A DNA stretch of 64,000 nt. Source: Streptomyces sp. CA-210063. Lineage in GTDB: Bacteria > Actinomycetota > Actinomycetes > Streptomycetales > Streptomycetaceae. This document shows, piece after piece, positions 9,096 to 17,723 of this stretch. The translations under genes and the position numbers were made by a program. Numbering within the stretch: position 1 is the stretch's first letter; each line of letters begins with the position of its first letter. The notes beneath the pieces are model-generated. The model saw only the letters and a program-made list of their open reading frames with translations. It was not told the DNA's origin and ran no database searches. The DNA lies in NCBI RefSeq assembly GCF_024612015.1, contig NZ_CP102512.1, forward strand, positions 7,936,001 to 8,000,000, read 5' to 3'.

Positions 9096-10313
9096 GTGGA
9101 CCGCTGCATCGTCCTGGTGGACGCCGGGTATCTGCTCGGCGCGGCCGCCAGCCTCCTCGCCGGGGAACCGTCCCGATCCCGGATCACCGTCGATCACTCC
9201 GCCCTCATCCAGGGACTGCGCGAGCGCGCCGAGGCCGACACCGAGCGGCCGTTGCTGCGCATCTACTGGTTCGACGGCGCCCCCGACCGCGTCCCGCAGC
9301 CCGAGCACCGCAGGCTGCGGGTGATGCCCCGGGTGACCGTACGGCTGGGCGCGCTGACCCGGAGCGACGGGCGGTGGGCGCAGAAGGGCGTGGACGCCGC
9401 CATGCACGCCGAGCTGACCGAGCTGGCCCGCAACCGCGCCTGCTCCGACGTGGTCCTGGTGACCGGCGACGGGGATCTGCTGCCGGGCATGATGGCCGCC
9501 AAGGAGCACGGCGTCGCCGTACATCTGTGGGCCGTGCAGGCGGCCGACGGTGACTACAACCAGTCCGAGGACCTGGTCGCCGAGGCCGACGAGCGGCGCG
9601 TGCTCGACCGGATGTGGATCACCAAGGCCGTACGGGCCAAGGAGATCGGCGGGATCTGCGCGCCGCAGCCGGTGCCGCGGCCGGAGATCGCCGCGATCCT
9701 GTCGGCGCCGCTGCCCGAGTCCGCCCTCGCGGCCGCCGCCGAGCGGCCTGCCCAGGAGCCCGAGCCGGCGCCTGCGGGGCGCAACGGGACCGAGGAGCGG
9801 GTACCGGCGGCGGGCAAGGGCGTACCGACACCTAAGGATCTCGCCGCCATGCGGGCGCCCGGGGCGCCCGCGGTGCAGCATCCGGCGACCGCGACGCTGC
9901 GGTGGTCCTCCGACAAGGGGTGGGTGGACCGGCCCGGAGGTGCGGCGGAGCCGCCGGAGGCGGCGGCGATGCCGACGCTGGCACAGCTGACGACGGCGGA
10001 GCAGCGGTGGGCCGATCGGGAGGAGGACATCACGACGGTGGGGGGTGATCCCTTTGAGGTCGGGCAGGTGTTCGCTCGGCGGTGGATGGCCCGGCTGACC
10101 GATCAGTCCCACTTGCAGAAGCTGTCGGGGATGTATCCGAGGGTGCCGCATCGGGTGGACGGTGAGTTGTTGCGGTATGCGGCTCGGTTCGGGTTGCTGG
10201 CGCACAAGGATGATCAGATCGATGAGCATGATCGGTACGCGATCAGGGCCGGGTTCTGGCGGGAGATCGATGTGCGTACGGGGGCCGAGCATGTACCGGC
10301 GGGGGAGCGGTAG
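9096..10313 (+). CDS. NYN-domain (PIN-like) nuclease protein
   Basis: 405 residues from the GTG at 9096, with GAGGG 8 nt upstream; a GTG at 9087 is in frame but overlaps that site. The first 170 residues form an NYN domain, a PIN-like fold used by metal-dependent RNases. It has the first acidic site in VLVDAGYLLG (about 6-15), a middle Asp/Lys region (QKGVDAAMHAEL) and the second acidic site in VVLVTGDGDLLPG (about 118-130). A Pro/Ala-rich linker of about 100 residues follows. A C-terminal helical domain (about 290-405) includes QVFARRWMARL and YPRVPHRVDGELLRYAARFG. RNA processing or decay is the likely role; the target is unknown. Confidence 0.85.
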   Translation: MDRCIVLVDAGYLLGAAASLLAGEPSRSRITVDHSALIQGLRERAEADTERPLLRIYWFDGAPDRVPQPEHRRLRVMPRVTVRLGALTRSDGRWAQKGVDAAMHAELTELARNRACSDVVLVTGDGDLLPGMMAAKEHGVAVHLWAVQAADGDYNQSEDLVAEADERRVLDRMWITKAVRAKEIGGICAPQPVPRPEIAAILSAPLPESALAAAAERPAQEPEPAPAGRNGTEERVPAAGKGVPTPKDLAAMRAPGAPAVQHPATATLRWSSDKGWVDRPGGAAEPPEAAAMPTLAQLTTAEQRWADREEDITTVGGDPFEVGQVFARRWMARLTDQSHLQKLSGMYPRVPHRVDGELLRYAARFGLLAHKDDQIDEHDRYAIRAGFWREIDVRTGAEHVPAGER

Positions 10314-10362
10314 GCGCCTGATAGCTCGGGCCTGCCTGTTTGTGCGAGTGTCGGCCGAATGT

Positions 10363-10419
10363 GGCTGGTCGCGCCCACGCGGCGGAGCCGCACATGTAAC
10401 AGCCCCGCGCCCCTGAAGG
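10363..10419. repeat. Dispersed repeat, copy 1
   Basis: This stretch is a near-exact reverse complement of 62866-62921. Both contain GGCTGGTCGCGCCCACGCGG in one orientation, followed by an AGCCCCGCGCCCCTGAA block; I count about 50 of 56 matching positions. It lies in the gap after the NYN gene and looks like a small mobile or amplified terminator-type element rather than coding DNA. Confidence 0.7.
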
Positions 10420-10423
10420 GGCG
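10408..10423. terminator. Small hairpin at the end of dispersed repeat copy 1
   Basis: CGCCCC (10408-10413), loop TGAA, GGGGCG (10418-10423). It lies 95 bp past the NYN gene stop and may end its transcript. Confidence 0.4.
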
Positions 10424-10454
10424 ACCCGGGGGTAATTGGGTGCCCGGGACCCCG

Positions 10455-10460
10455 TAGGCT
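10455..10460 (+). promoter_or_regulatory. Candidate -10 for a leaderless ABC-transporter mRNA
   Basis: TAGGCT lies 8 nt before the GTG at 10469. In Streptomyces this spacing is typical of leaderless transcripts. It supports that start, which otherwise has no ribosome-binding site. Confidence 0.5.
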
Positions 10461-10468
10461 CAACCCTC

Positions 10469-11494
10469 GTGAGTACGCGTACGGCACAGGCGATCCGGCA
10501 CCGTCGGGATGTCGTGTGTGCTGTGCGGGGGCTCACCAAGACGTATCCGGCGACGCGGGGGCGGCGGGGCACGCCGGCGACTCCCGAGGTGCGGGCCAAT
10601 GACGCGGTCGCGCTGGAGGTCCGGCGCGGGGAGATCTTCGGGCTGCTCGGACCCAACGGGGCGGGCAAGACCACGCTCGTACGGCAGCTGACCGGGCTGA
10701 TGCGGCCCGATGACGGCACCGTCGAGATTCTGGGCCATGACATCGTGCGGCACCCGGAGCGGGCGTCGCGGATCCTGGCCTATCTGGGCCAGGAGTCGAC
10801 CGCTCTCGACGAACTGACCGTCGCGCTCGCCGCGGAGACCACCGGGCGGCTGCGCGGCCTGGAGGTACGGCGGGCGCGGGCCGAGCGGGACGCCGTGCTG
10901 GAGGAGTTGGGGCTGACCGCGCTCGCCTCGCGGCCGCTGAAGAAGCTCTCCGGCGGGCAGCGGAGGCTCGCCTGTTTCGCCACGGCGCTCGTCGGGGAGC
11001 GGCCGCTGCTCGTGCTCGACGAGCCGACCAGCGGCATGGACCCGGTGGCCCGGCGGGCCGTGTGGGCCGCCGTCGACCGGCGGCGGGCCGAGTCCGGCAC
11101 CACGGTCCTGCTGGTCACCCACAACGTCATCGAGGCCGAGACCGTGCTCGACCGGGTCGCCGTCCTCGACAAAGGGCGCGTCATCGCCTGCGACACCCCG
11201 GCCGGCCTGAAGGAGCAGGTCGCGGGCGAGGTGCGCGTCGAGCTGGTGTGGCGCGAGAAGGCCCCGCTGGACGTGCCCGAGGTCGCCGCGCTGCGCCCGC
11301 GTGCCGTGGAGTCCGGCCGCCGCTGGACGCTCCGGCTCGCACCGGAGGAGGCGCGCGCGGTGGTGGCCACGGTGACCGGGGGCGCCGCCTTCGTGGCGCT
11401 CGACGACTTCACGCTCGCGACGCCCAGCCTGGAGGACGTCTACCTGGCGCTCGGCGGCAGCGCGGGCAGCGCACAGGGACTGGTCAAGGGGTGA
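10469..11494 (+). CDS. ABC transporter ATP-binding protein
   Basis: 341 residues from the GTG at 10469, chosen because of the TAGGCT hexamer 8 nt upstream; an ATG at 10436 is possible. It carries Walker A GPNGAGKTT (about 61-69), signature LSGGQRR, Walker B LLVLDEPTSGMD and the switch His in LLVTHN. It belongs to the DrrA/ABC-2 class that drives export of drugs or lipids. After the nucleotide-binding domain, the last 100 residues form the usual C-terminal extension. The permease gene follows 106 bp downstream on the same strand and is the probable partner. Substrate unknown. Confidence 0.92.
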   Translation: MSTRTAQAIRHRRDVVCAVRGLTKTYPATRGRRGTPATPEVRANDAVALEVRRGEIFGLLGPNGAGKTTLVRQLTGLMRPDDGTVEILGHDIVRHPERASRILAYLGQESTALDELTVALAAETTGRLRGLEVRRARAERDAVLEELGLTALASRPLKKLSGGQRRLACFATALVGERPLLVLDEPTSGMDPVARRAVWAAVDRRRAESGTTVLLVTHNVIEAETVLDRVAVLDKGRVIACDTPAGLKEQVAGEVRVELVWREKAPLDVPEVAALRPRAVESGRRWTLRLAPEEARAVVATVTGGAAFVALDDFTLATPSLEDVYLALGGSAGSAQGLVKG

Positions 11495-11600
11495 GGGACG
11501 CGGGCGTGAGCCGGAGAACAGTCGGTGCGGGTGTGAACGGCAGGGCTGCCGCAGCCGTACGACAATGGGCGACAGCCGAAGCGAAGAGGAGCAGCTCGAC

Positions 11601-12425
11601 GTGAGTGTCGTACCCGCCGAGATCCTGCCGGGCAGCGCCCTGGCCGTAGAGGAGCGCGTGGAGCGCGGAGCCGCCGAGCTCGGGCCCCGCGCGCGCCTGT
11701 GGCCCTCGCTCTGCGCGGTGTACCGGGCGCAGCTCTCCCGGGCGCGGGTCGCGCGGATCCCGCTGCTGTTCGTGGCCACCTTCCAGTCGATCGGGATCAT
11801 GATCCTGATGCGCGGTGTGGTGGACGGCGGGGCCGAGGCCCGCGCGGTGGTCGCCGGTTCGGCGGTGCTCGTCGTCGCCTTCGTCGCGCTGAACCTGCTG
11901 GCCCAGTACTTCGGGCAGCTGCGGTCGAGTGGTGGCCTGGATCATTACGCGACCCTGCCTGTGCCGCCCGCGGCCGTGGTGCTGGGCGCCGCCGGCGCGT
12001 ACGCCTCCTTCACCGTTCCCGGCACCGTGGTGACCGCCGTGTTCGGCTGTGTGCTCTTCGGGCTCCCGCTGACGCACCTCTGGGTGCTCGCCGCCGTGAT
12101 CCCGCTCGCCGGGGCCGCGCTCGCCGGGCTGGGCGCCGCCCTGGGCCTGCTCGCCCCGCGCCCGGAGCTCGCCACCGTGCTCGGGCAGCTGGGCATGTCG
12201 GCGGCGCTGCTGCTGGGTGTGCTGCCGGCCGACCGGATGCCGGGCTTCATCCAGTTCGCACGGGATCTGCTCCCCTCCACGTACGGCGTGGAGGCGTTCG
12301 CGCGGACGTTCGGGCCGAACCCCGACTGGGCGTTCGTGCTCGGCGACCTCGCCGTGTGCGCGGGGGTCGGGGTCGTCTCGCTCGCGGTCGCCACCTGGGC
12401 GTACCGTCGGGCCGCCGTCCGGTGA
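11601..12425 (+). CDS. ABC-2 type transporter permease
   Basis: 274 residues from the GTG at 11601, which has GAAGAGGAG about 10 nt upstream; the frame is also open from an ATG at 11565. Six hydrophobic segments are visible, beginning IPLLFVATFQSIGIMILM and including VLVVAFVALNLLAQYF, ASFTVPGTVVTAVFGCVLFG and LAAVIPLAGAALAGLGAALG, and ending with a segment before YRRAAVR. The soluble N-terminus of about 40 residues is cytoplasmic. It lacks any ATPase motif and sits directly after the ATPase gene, so the two probably form one exporter. Confidence 0.85.
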   Translation: MSVVPAEILPGSALAVEERVERGAAELGPRARLWPSLCAVYRAQLSRARVARIPLLFVATFQSIGIMILMRGVVDGGAEARAVVAGSAVLVVAFVALNLLAQYFGQLRSSGGLDHYATLPVPPAAVVLGAAGAYASFTVPGTVVTAVFGCVLFGLPLTHLWVLAAVIPLAGAALAGLGAALGLLAPRPELATVLGQLGMSAALLLGVLPADRMPGFIQFARDLLPSTYGVEAFARTFGPNPDWAFVLGDLAVCAGVGVVSLAVATWAYRRAAVR

Positions 12426-12459
12426 CGCGCCGCACAGCCGCGCCTGGCACGATGTCAGA

Positions 12460-13131
12460 GTGACCGCACCGTTGACTCCCCCTCCGCCGCCGCACCACCA
12501 GCCGCCGAACGACCCCTGGGCTCCGCCGCCCACCAGCGGTGGGGGCGTGGGGCATCTCGGGTACGAGCCGGAGAAGCCGTCCGGGCCCGGAATGAAGACC
12601 GAGCTGATCGAGGCGGCCGTCGTCACCGTGGTCATGGCGTTGCTCGGGGGCGCGTTGCTCGGCGTGCTGTGGTGGTGGCTCGCGCCGCAGGTGCCGCTCG
12701 TCTCCGACGGGTCGGCGGTCTACTTCAGGGACACCGAGGGAGAGCAGGCCGTCGGTGTCGACGGAACGTTCACACTGCTGGCGCTGGGGGCGGGCGCGCT
12801 GAGCGCGCTCGTCGTCTTCCTGGTGCGCCGGCGTGGCGGTGTGCCCCTCGTGGTGGCGCTGACCGTCGGTGGGCTGCTGGGGGCCGTGCTGGCGTGGCGG
12901 CTCGGGGTGTGGCTCGGGCCCGAGACGGATGTCGCGGCGCGGGCGAAGGAAGTGGGGGAAGGGGTGACGTTCTCGGCGCCGCTGAAGCTCGGTGCGAAGG
13001 GGGCGTTGCTGGCGTGGCCGTTGGCGGGGCTGCTGGTCCATCTCGGGCTGACGGCGTTGTTCGGGCCGCGGGATCCCGAGCACTTCGAGCATGAGCAGCC
13101 GAAGGACGGGTACGGCTCGCCTGTCGTTTGA
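12460..13131 (+). CDS. Membrane protein, possibly DUF2567-like
   Basis: 223 residues from the GTG at 12460; CACGAT at 12448-12453 could be the -10 of a leaderless message. The N-terminus is Pro-rich (a run of Pro and His, then NDPWAPPP). Four hydrophobic segments follow: about 48-72, 108-128, 132-152 and 180-205. The loop after the first has a small acidic ectodomain (YFRDTEGEQAVGVDGTF). Size and layout resemble DUF2567 actinobacterial membrane proteins, but I cannot confirm the family. The 34-bp gap after the permease suggests it could be co-transcribed with the ABC genes. Confidence 0.65.
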   Translation: MTAPLTPPPPPHHQPPNDPWAPPPTSGGGVGHLGYEPEKPSGPGMKTELIEAAVVTVVMALLGGALLGVLWWWLAPQVPLVSDGSAVYFRDTEGEQAVGVDGTFTLLALGAGALSALVVFLVRRRGGVPLVVALTVGGLLGAVLAWRLGVWLGPETDVAARAKEVGEGVTFSAPLKLGAKGALLAWPLAGLLVHLGLTALFGPRDPEHFEHEQPKDGYGSPVV

Positions 13132-13205
13132 CGTTCTTTTCGCCCCCGCCGCCCCTACCCGTCCCATCCCCCAGGGGCTGCGCCCCTTCGACCCCCCTCA
13201 GGTGA

Positions 13206-13314
13206 GTTGTTCGGGTGCGGGTGGTATGTGGTTGATCGCGCAGTTCCCCGCGCCCCTTTAGGGGCGCGGGGAACTGCGCGACAAGCCCTCACCCACCCGC
13301 ACCCGCCGAACAAC
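13206..13314. terminator. Large nested bidirectional terminator, member of the dispersed GC-hairpin family
   Basis: The core is a perfect 20-bp stem, CGCGCAGTTCCCCGCGCCCC (13237-13256) with its complement at 13261-13280 around TTTA. Outer arms at 13206-13223 (GTTGTTCGGGTGCGGGTG) and 13292-13314 also pair, with a short bulge. It lies between two convergent genes and can terminate both. The inner GGGGCGCGGGGA sequence is shared with the repeats at 10363 and 62866. Confidence 0.9.
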
Positions 13315-13343
13315 CCCGGTCCCCGAGCTCTGATGCGCCGGCG

Positions 13344-13844
13344 TCACACGCGGGCGATGGGCGCGGAGACCGCTTCCGTGAGCTTCAGGAGGTCCTGGGG
13401 GGACAGCTCGACCTCCAGGCCGCGGCGGCCGGCCGAGACACAGATCGTGTCGTGGGAGTCGGCCGACGCGTCCAGCACCGTGCGGAGCTTCTTGCGTTGG
13501 CCGAGCGGGGAGATGCCGCCCCGGACATAGCCCGTCGTACGCTCCGCGAGCGTGGGGTCGGCCATCGCCGCGCGCTTGCCGCCGACCGCCGTCGCCAGGG
13601 ACTTCAGGTCCAGCGAACCCGCCACGGGTACGACCGCGACCACGAGCGCGCCGTCCACGTCCGCCACCAGTGTCTTGAAGACCCGCTCGGGGGAGACACC
13701 CATCGCCTCGGCCGCCTCCTCGCCGTAGGACGGGTGGGCGGGATCGTGCTCGTATGCGTGGACGGTGAACTCCACGCCCGCCGCCGTCAGGGCCACCGTC
13801 GCCGGCGTGCCGCCTGCCTGCTGCTTCTTCGACTTCTTCGCCAT
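13344..13844 (-). CDS. ybaK: YbaK/EbsC-type Cys-tRNA(Pro) deacylase
   Basis: 166 residues, ATG at 13844. YbaK proteins hydrolyse Cys mischarged on tRNA(Pro), a cytoplasmic editing step. The family blocks are all seen: Y(E)HDPAHPSYGEEAAEAMGV (about 31-50), RVFKTLVADVDG with the key Lys, VVAVVPVAGSLDLKSLA, KRAAMADPTLAERTTGYVRG, and GGISPLGQRKKLRTVLD near the C-terminus. Length is typical. It is 18 bp upstream of the Lon-domain gene on the same strand, so the two may form a small operon. Confidence 0.92.
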   Translation of the reverse strand: MAKKSKKQQAGGTPATVALTAAGVEFTVHAYEHDPAHPSYGEEAAEAMGVSPERVFKTLVADVDGALVVAVVPVAGSLDLKSLATAVGGKRAAMADPTLAERTTGYVRGGISPLGQRKKLRTVLDASADSHDTICVSAGRRGLEVELSPQDLLKLTEAVSAPIARV

Positions 13845-13861
13845 CGGCCTTCTCGTGTACG

Positions 13862-14602
13862 TCAGTTGAGGCTCGTCGGTCCCCGCGTCAGTTCCGCCGC
13901 GGGCAACGACGGCAGACTACGGATGATGGCGCTCTCGGCGCGCAGGAGTTTCAGCTCGTCGCGCAGCCGGGACGCGGTGTCGGGAGCCTGGAGAAGCCGC
14001 TGCTTGGCGGGCAGGTCGAGCATCATCGCCGCGGCGACCAGGTACGAGACGACGGCCGGCTCGTCCGGGAGGTCCGAGCCCGTCGACAGCGAGCGTTCCC
14101 GGGCACCCGCGAGTCGCTTCTGGTACTGGCGGAACGCCCGCAGCACACCCTCCGCGAGCGCGCCCGCCTCGTCACCGGCCTCCTCCGGCAGCTCCTCCAG
14201 ATCCGCCACGAGGAACGGGCCCGAGGTGTCCACAGAGAGCAGGCGCACACGGGTGGTACCGGTCGCGAGGACCTCGTACGTGCCGTTGTCGCGCTCCCGG
14301 ATGGTCGCCGCGTCCGCGATGCAGCCCACGGAGTGGAACGCCTTGGTCGGCTCGTCGCCGAAGCCGGCGGTCGGGCCACGGTCCGGCAGAGCGGTCGGAT
14401 CCGGCATGCCGGGTGCGCTCGGCGCGACCTCGTGGCCGTCCCGGATGGCGACGACGGCGAAGCGGCGGGGTTGGTCCTCGGGGGTCTTCAGCAATTCGCG
14501 CATCATGGCGCGATAGCGCTCCTCGAAGATGTTCAGAGGAAGCACGAGCCCCGGGTACAACACCGAGTTCAGGGGGAAGAGCGGCAGCCGGACGGTGGTC
14601 AC
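13862..14602 (-). CDS. Stand-alone Lon substrate-binding (LAN) domain protein
   Basis: 246 residues from the GTG at 14602; the frame is open further upstream but matches no family there. The domain begins at once with VRLPLFPLNSVLYPGLVLPL, the hallmark of the Lon N-terminal domain, followed by IFEERYRAMMREL, FAVVAIRDGHEV, VGCIADAATIRERDNGTYEV and the helical C-terminal part. There is no AAA+ ATPase or Ser-Lys protease domain, so it is not a Lon protease. Related stand-alone proteins exist widely in actinobacteria with no settled function; substrate binding or adaptor work is inferred. Confidence 0.88.
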   Translation of the reverse strand: MTTVRLPLFPLNSVLYPGLVLPLNIFEERYRAMMRELLKTPEDQPRRFAVVAIRDGHEVAPSAPGMPDPTALPDRGPTAGFGDEPTKAFHSVGCIADAATIRERDNGTYEVLATGTTRVRLLSVDTSGPFLVADLEELPEEAGDEAGALAEGVLRAFRQYQKRLAGARERSLSTGSDLPDEPAVVSYLVAAAMMLDLPAKQRLLQAPDTASRLRDELKLLRAESAIIRSLPSLPAAELTRGPTSLN

Positions 14603-14668
14603 GAGGCCAGAGCCTAATGGTCGCCGGGGCGCGCGCGTTCGTCCGTACTCGTTTGGTGACCTCCGAGG

Positions 14669-14712
14669 AGACCTGTCCTTCGGCCCGCGCAGACCTATCC
14701 TTCGGTCCGCGG
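14669..14712. repeat. Two-copy 22-bp tandem repeat
   Basis: 14669-14690 and 14691-14712 share 19 of 22 bases (AGACCTNTCCTTCGGNCCGC is the shared core). The second copy contains the stop codon of the minus-strand gene ending at 14695. It looks like a local slippage duplication at a gene end. Confidence 0.7.
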
Positions 14713-15747
14713 AGGCCTCCTGGGCTTCTCCGGCCGTGCGCGCAGCGGGATCGAGCACGCCACTTCCAGCCGTACGCCGTCCCGCAGCTCGAGGAATTGG
14801 CCCAGCGGATCGTCCGAGACCCGGTCCCAGGGGAACGACGTGGCGTACGGGCCGATCATGCGCAGTTGGGCCAGGGCGTCCGGCCAGCGCTCCAGGCGGA
14901 CCAGGACGTACGTCAGGAGGTTGCGGACCTCGGCCGGCCAGGGGTCGCCGGGCTCGTACTCGGCGGAGAGCGCGATCGCGCCGTCCGCCGCCGCGTCCAG
15001 GCGGGCACGGGGAGCCACGGCCCCGCCGCCCTCGGTGAGGTACGCGAAGGCCGCCCGGACCGGCAGGGCCCGGACGAGGGAGCCGGGGAGCGCGTCCTCG
15101 GCGGCCCGCTCGGCGAAGTCGAAGCACTCGCGGTGCGAGCACCGGGTGGTGTGGGGGGTGTTCCCCCACCGGGCACAGCAGGCGGCCGCGAGGTACTTCA
15201 GGGCCGAGACATGGCAGCCGTAGTGGTGCGGGGAGCGGCGGACCGCCTCCGCCCACAGCTGTTCGAAACCGGTGTGGCCGAGGCCCGTACCCCGGGCGTG
15301 GTCGAGGGCGATCCGCCAGGGCACCGGGTCGCGTGGTTCGCCCTCGGCGGCCGCGGCGATCAGCGGGCCCACCTCGCGCAGCAGTTCGACCCGGGCGGGG
15401 GAGTGCCAGCCGCGGGCCACCGCCAGCTCGGCCTTGATCAGCAGGAGGTCCGGGTCGTGCGGGGTGGCCGCCTGCCAGGCCCGCAGCCACTCGTCGCGCG
15501 CGTGGGCGAAGGCGGCGAGCCGCAGCGCGTATCGGTCGCGGTTCTCCCACTCGGCAGCCTCCCGGGTGGTCGCCAGCAGCTTCGCCGCGGGCTCGTACTC
15601 ACCACGGCCGGCCGCCACCAGCGCGGGGCCGAGGCGCTCGTCGGGGGCGTCGAGCAGGACCTCGTCGTCGGCGGGCAGACCGGCGGCGAGCCGTGACGTG
15701 TGGCGTGCCATCCGGGCGGTACGGACGAGCGCACGCAGCGGACCCAT
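14695..15747 (-). CDS. Hypothetical alpha-helical repeat protein
   Basis: 350 residues, ATG at 15747. No family was identified with confidence. The protein is almost entirely helical and rich in Ala, Arg, Leu and Trp. Short Leu/Ala-rich helical pairs with W and Y at regular intervals (for example WLRAWQAATPHDPDLLLIKA; WPDALAQLRMIGPYATSFPW) suggest a TPR-like solenoid. There is a Cys-rich point near residue 190 (ACCARWGNTPHTTRCSHREC), possibly a metal site. It is not secreted and has no membrane segment. It stands alone between hairpins. Confidence 0.65.
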   Translation of the reverse strand: MGPLRALVRTARMARHTSRLAAGLPADDEVLLDAPDERLGPALVAAGRGEYEPAAKLLATTREAAEWENRDRYALRLAAFAHARDEWLRAWQAATPHDPDLLLIKAELAVARGWHSPARVELLREVGPLIAAAAEGEPRDPVPWRIALDHARGTGLGHTGFEQLWAEAVRRSPHHYGCHVSALKYLAAACCARWGNTPHTTRCSHRECFDFAERAAEDALPGSLVRALPVRAAFAYLTEGGGAVAPRARLDAAADGAIALSAEYEPGDPWPAEVRNLLTYVLVRLERWPDALAQLRMIGPYATSFPWDRVSDDPLGQFLELRDGVRLEVACSIPLRARPEKPRRPPRTEG

Positions 15748-15767
15748 GACACCCCTTCGCGCCTGAC

Positions 15768-15789
15768 CCGGTCCGCTCTCGCGGACCGG
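15768..15789. terminator. 9-bp hairpin
   Basis: CCGGTCCGC (15768-15776), loop TCTC, GCGGACCGG (15781-15789). It lies 130 bp beyond the stop of the gene at 15920-17500 in the minus direction and just upstream of the helical-repeat gene, so it is a plausible terminator for the former. Confidence 0.5.
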
Positions 15790-15919
15790 TGTTCACCGTC
15801 GTGGTTTCGCAGTTGATGGTTTCGGTACGAAGACGGCGGGAGGGCGGGTCAGGTTGTGTGCTGCCAGGTCACGGTCCGGATCGCTGATCAGGAGGTGCTC
15901 AGTTCCTGCCCGGAGCTGA

Positions 15920-17500
15920 TCAGTTTCTGCTCAGGAGCCGCGTGGCCCCCGCCGCCACCGTCGTCGCGAGGATCCACCCCAGGATGATCACCACCGCGGC
16001 CAGCCACTGCCAGCCGCCCCGCAGCTGCCAGTAGCCGACCTGGCCGAGATCGATGACCGGCAGCAGCAGATCCAGCGCGAACAGGGACGGACTCCAGTTC
16101 GGATGCTCGCCGCTCTTCATCGGCGGATGGTGCGCGTGCGAGAAGGCGTACGAGGTCAGCGCCCACAGCACCGCCATCCACACCGCGGCCCGACCCGGCC
16201 GGTACCCGTACGCGACCGTCCAGTCCTGCACGTAACCCCAGAACTTGGCGGCGAGCGGCAGGTTCTCCCGCCGGTGGCGCTGCTTGGCGAGGAGCACCTC
16301 GCGGGCGCCCTCGTCGTCTCCGCCGGCCCGCAGCACGGTCGCCAGCCGCTCGTACGGCTCCGGGCTGTACTCGGCGGTCGCCGCCGCCACCCACTCCAGC
16401 CGTTCGGCCAGCGGAAACTGGCCGCGCGGTACGAGCGTCTCGTACTGGAAGCCGCCCATGTGGAGGTTGCCGGGGCCGGGCCAGCTCTCCGACTTGTCGA
16501 TCAGGACGCCGACGCGGGCGCCGGACAGGACGACCTTGCCGCGCTCCGGCTTCTCGCCGAGGAAGCGCAGCTCGGGCACCTGGACGCGGCGCAGGGACAG
16601 CTCCTGTTCGTCCGTGAAGGTGAACCGGGCCCGCTCCAGGTCGACGGAGTCGCCGAACCGCCCGTCGTCCAGCCGGATCCCGCCCTGGCACTCGAACCGC
16701 TGGACCCGGGTGCCGCGCGCGGGCGTGCTGCCGCTGGTGAGCAGCGGATTGCCGATGCCTGCCGGGGTCAGATAGAGGGTGCGTTCGACGGTCAGCTGGG
16801 GCGCGTTGAGGGCGAGGCGGCCGTACGGGTTGGCGAGCCGGCTGCCGCGCAGGCTGAGCGAGGCGCCGACGGTCGCGCCGCGCAGGCTCAGCTCGCCGTG
16901 CGACTCCAGCATCTCGGCCTGTACGTCCTGGGCGACGGTCAGCCCGTCGGCGGAGAGCGAGCGGCCGTGCCGGTCGCGGTAGACGACCGCCTGGTTGAGC
17001 AGCAGATCGGTGCCGATCTGGGCGTCCGCGAGCCGTACCCCGTTGTGGAACCGGCAGCGCGGCAGATGCAGATCGCCCTCCGTGTGCAGCCGGGCCGCCT
17101 CCAGGCGCGGCACCGAGCAGTCCACGAGCCGTACGGTCGTGAACCGAGCCTCCGGCAGCAGGATCTCCTTCTCGAACCGGCAGCCCTTCATCTCCACGTA
17201 CGGCACCACCTGGCCGCCAGCGAGCTCCAGGACATCCTTGATCTGGACGCCGACCAGCTTCAGCGCGGACACCCGGCCGGCCAGCGCGGGCGGCCCGTCC
17301 AGCAGCAGCCAGGCCACGATCCGGGCGCGAACGCTGCGCTCGGGCCCCCAGGGGTGGCCGCCGTGCGGATCGTCCACGGCGACGTCCCCGTCACGCAGGT
17401 CGTACACGCTGCCGTTGCGGAACGCCTGCCACATACCGGCCTCGGCGGCGGACAGGTCCTCCGGCAGGTCCCCGTCCCGGACGCCGGCACCCTCGCTCAC
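15920..17500 (-). CDS. Pentapeptide-like beta-repeat protein with C-terminal membrane segments
   Basis: 526 residues from the GTG at 17500, supported by GGAGGAAGG upstream; the open frame continues further but without a ribosome site. After an N-terminal helical part (1-60), residues about 65-330 form loosely repeated short units (LRGATVGASLSLRGSRLA; LHTEGDLHLPRCRFHNG), as in proteins annotated as membrane-associated oxidoreductase, which lack any visible cofactor motif. Helices then precede three to four membrane spans at the C-terminus (about 430-520). Function unknown: a surface scaffold or a membrane-bound beta-solenoid is an inference. It diverges from hisD. Confidence 0.7.
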   Translation of the reverse strand: MSEGAGVRDGDLPEDLSAAEAGMWQAFRNGSVYDLRDGDVAVDDPHGGHPWGPERSVRARIVAWLLLDGPPALAGRVSALKLVGVQIKDVLELAGGQVVPYVEMKGCRFEKEILLPEARFTTVRLVDCSVPRLEAARLHTEGDLHLPRCRFHNGVRLADAQIGTDLLLNQAVVYRDRHGRSLSADGLTVAQDVQAEMLESHGELSLRGATVGASLSLRGSRLANPYGRLALNAPQLTVERTLYLTPAGIGNPLLTSGSTPARGTRVQRFECQGGIRLDDGRFGDSVDLERARFTFTDEQELSLRRVQVPELRFLGEKPERGKVVLSGARVGVLIDKSESWPGPGNLHMGGFQYETLVPRGQFPLAERLEWVAAATAEYSPEPYERLATVLRAGGDDEGAREVLLAKQRHRRENLPLAAKFWGYVQDWTVAYGYRPGRAAVWMAVLWALTSYAFSHAHHPPMKSGEHPNWSPSLFALDLLLPVIDLGQVGYWQLRGGWQWLAAVVIILGWILATTVAAGATRLLSRN

Positions 17501-17678
17501 AGCTCTTCCTTCCTCCGTCCTCGGCCACGCACGCGTCGGCTCGTACGCCTGCGGCGCATGGATCGCGTACAGCGCGCACATCGCATGTATCGCACAACTG
17601 TTCATGCTGGTGATGCCCGCTGAGTGACGCCCTGAACGCTAGACGTGAAGGTGATCTTCCGGGTTCCCGCGCCGGTCT

Positions 17679-17695
17679 GTATCAGCCATTGATAC
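17679..17695. promoter_or_regulatory. Candidate operator upstream of hisD
   Basis: A perfect inverted repeat GTATCA-GCCAT-TGATAC centred about 50 bp before the hisD start and just upstream of where the -35 region would fall. It is AT-richer than its surroundings. It may bind a regulator of the his operon; none is known to me for this sequence. Confidence 0.4.
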
Positions 17696-17723
17696 GCGCG
17701 GACGACGGCCGACGGAGGTCTGA

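Noticed and set aside
13206..13314. Insertion-sequence end
   Set aside because: The large palindrome has no flanking target duplication or transposase and sits exactly between convergent genes, so a terminator is the simpler reading.
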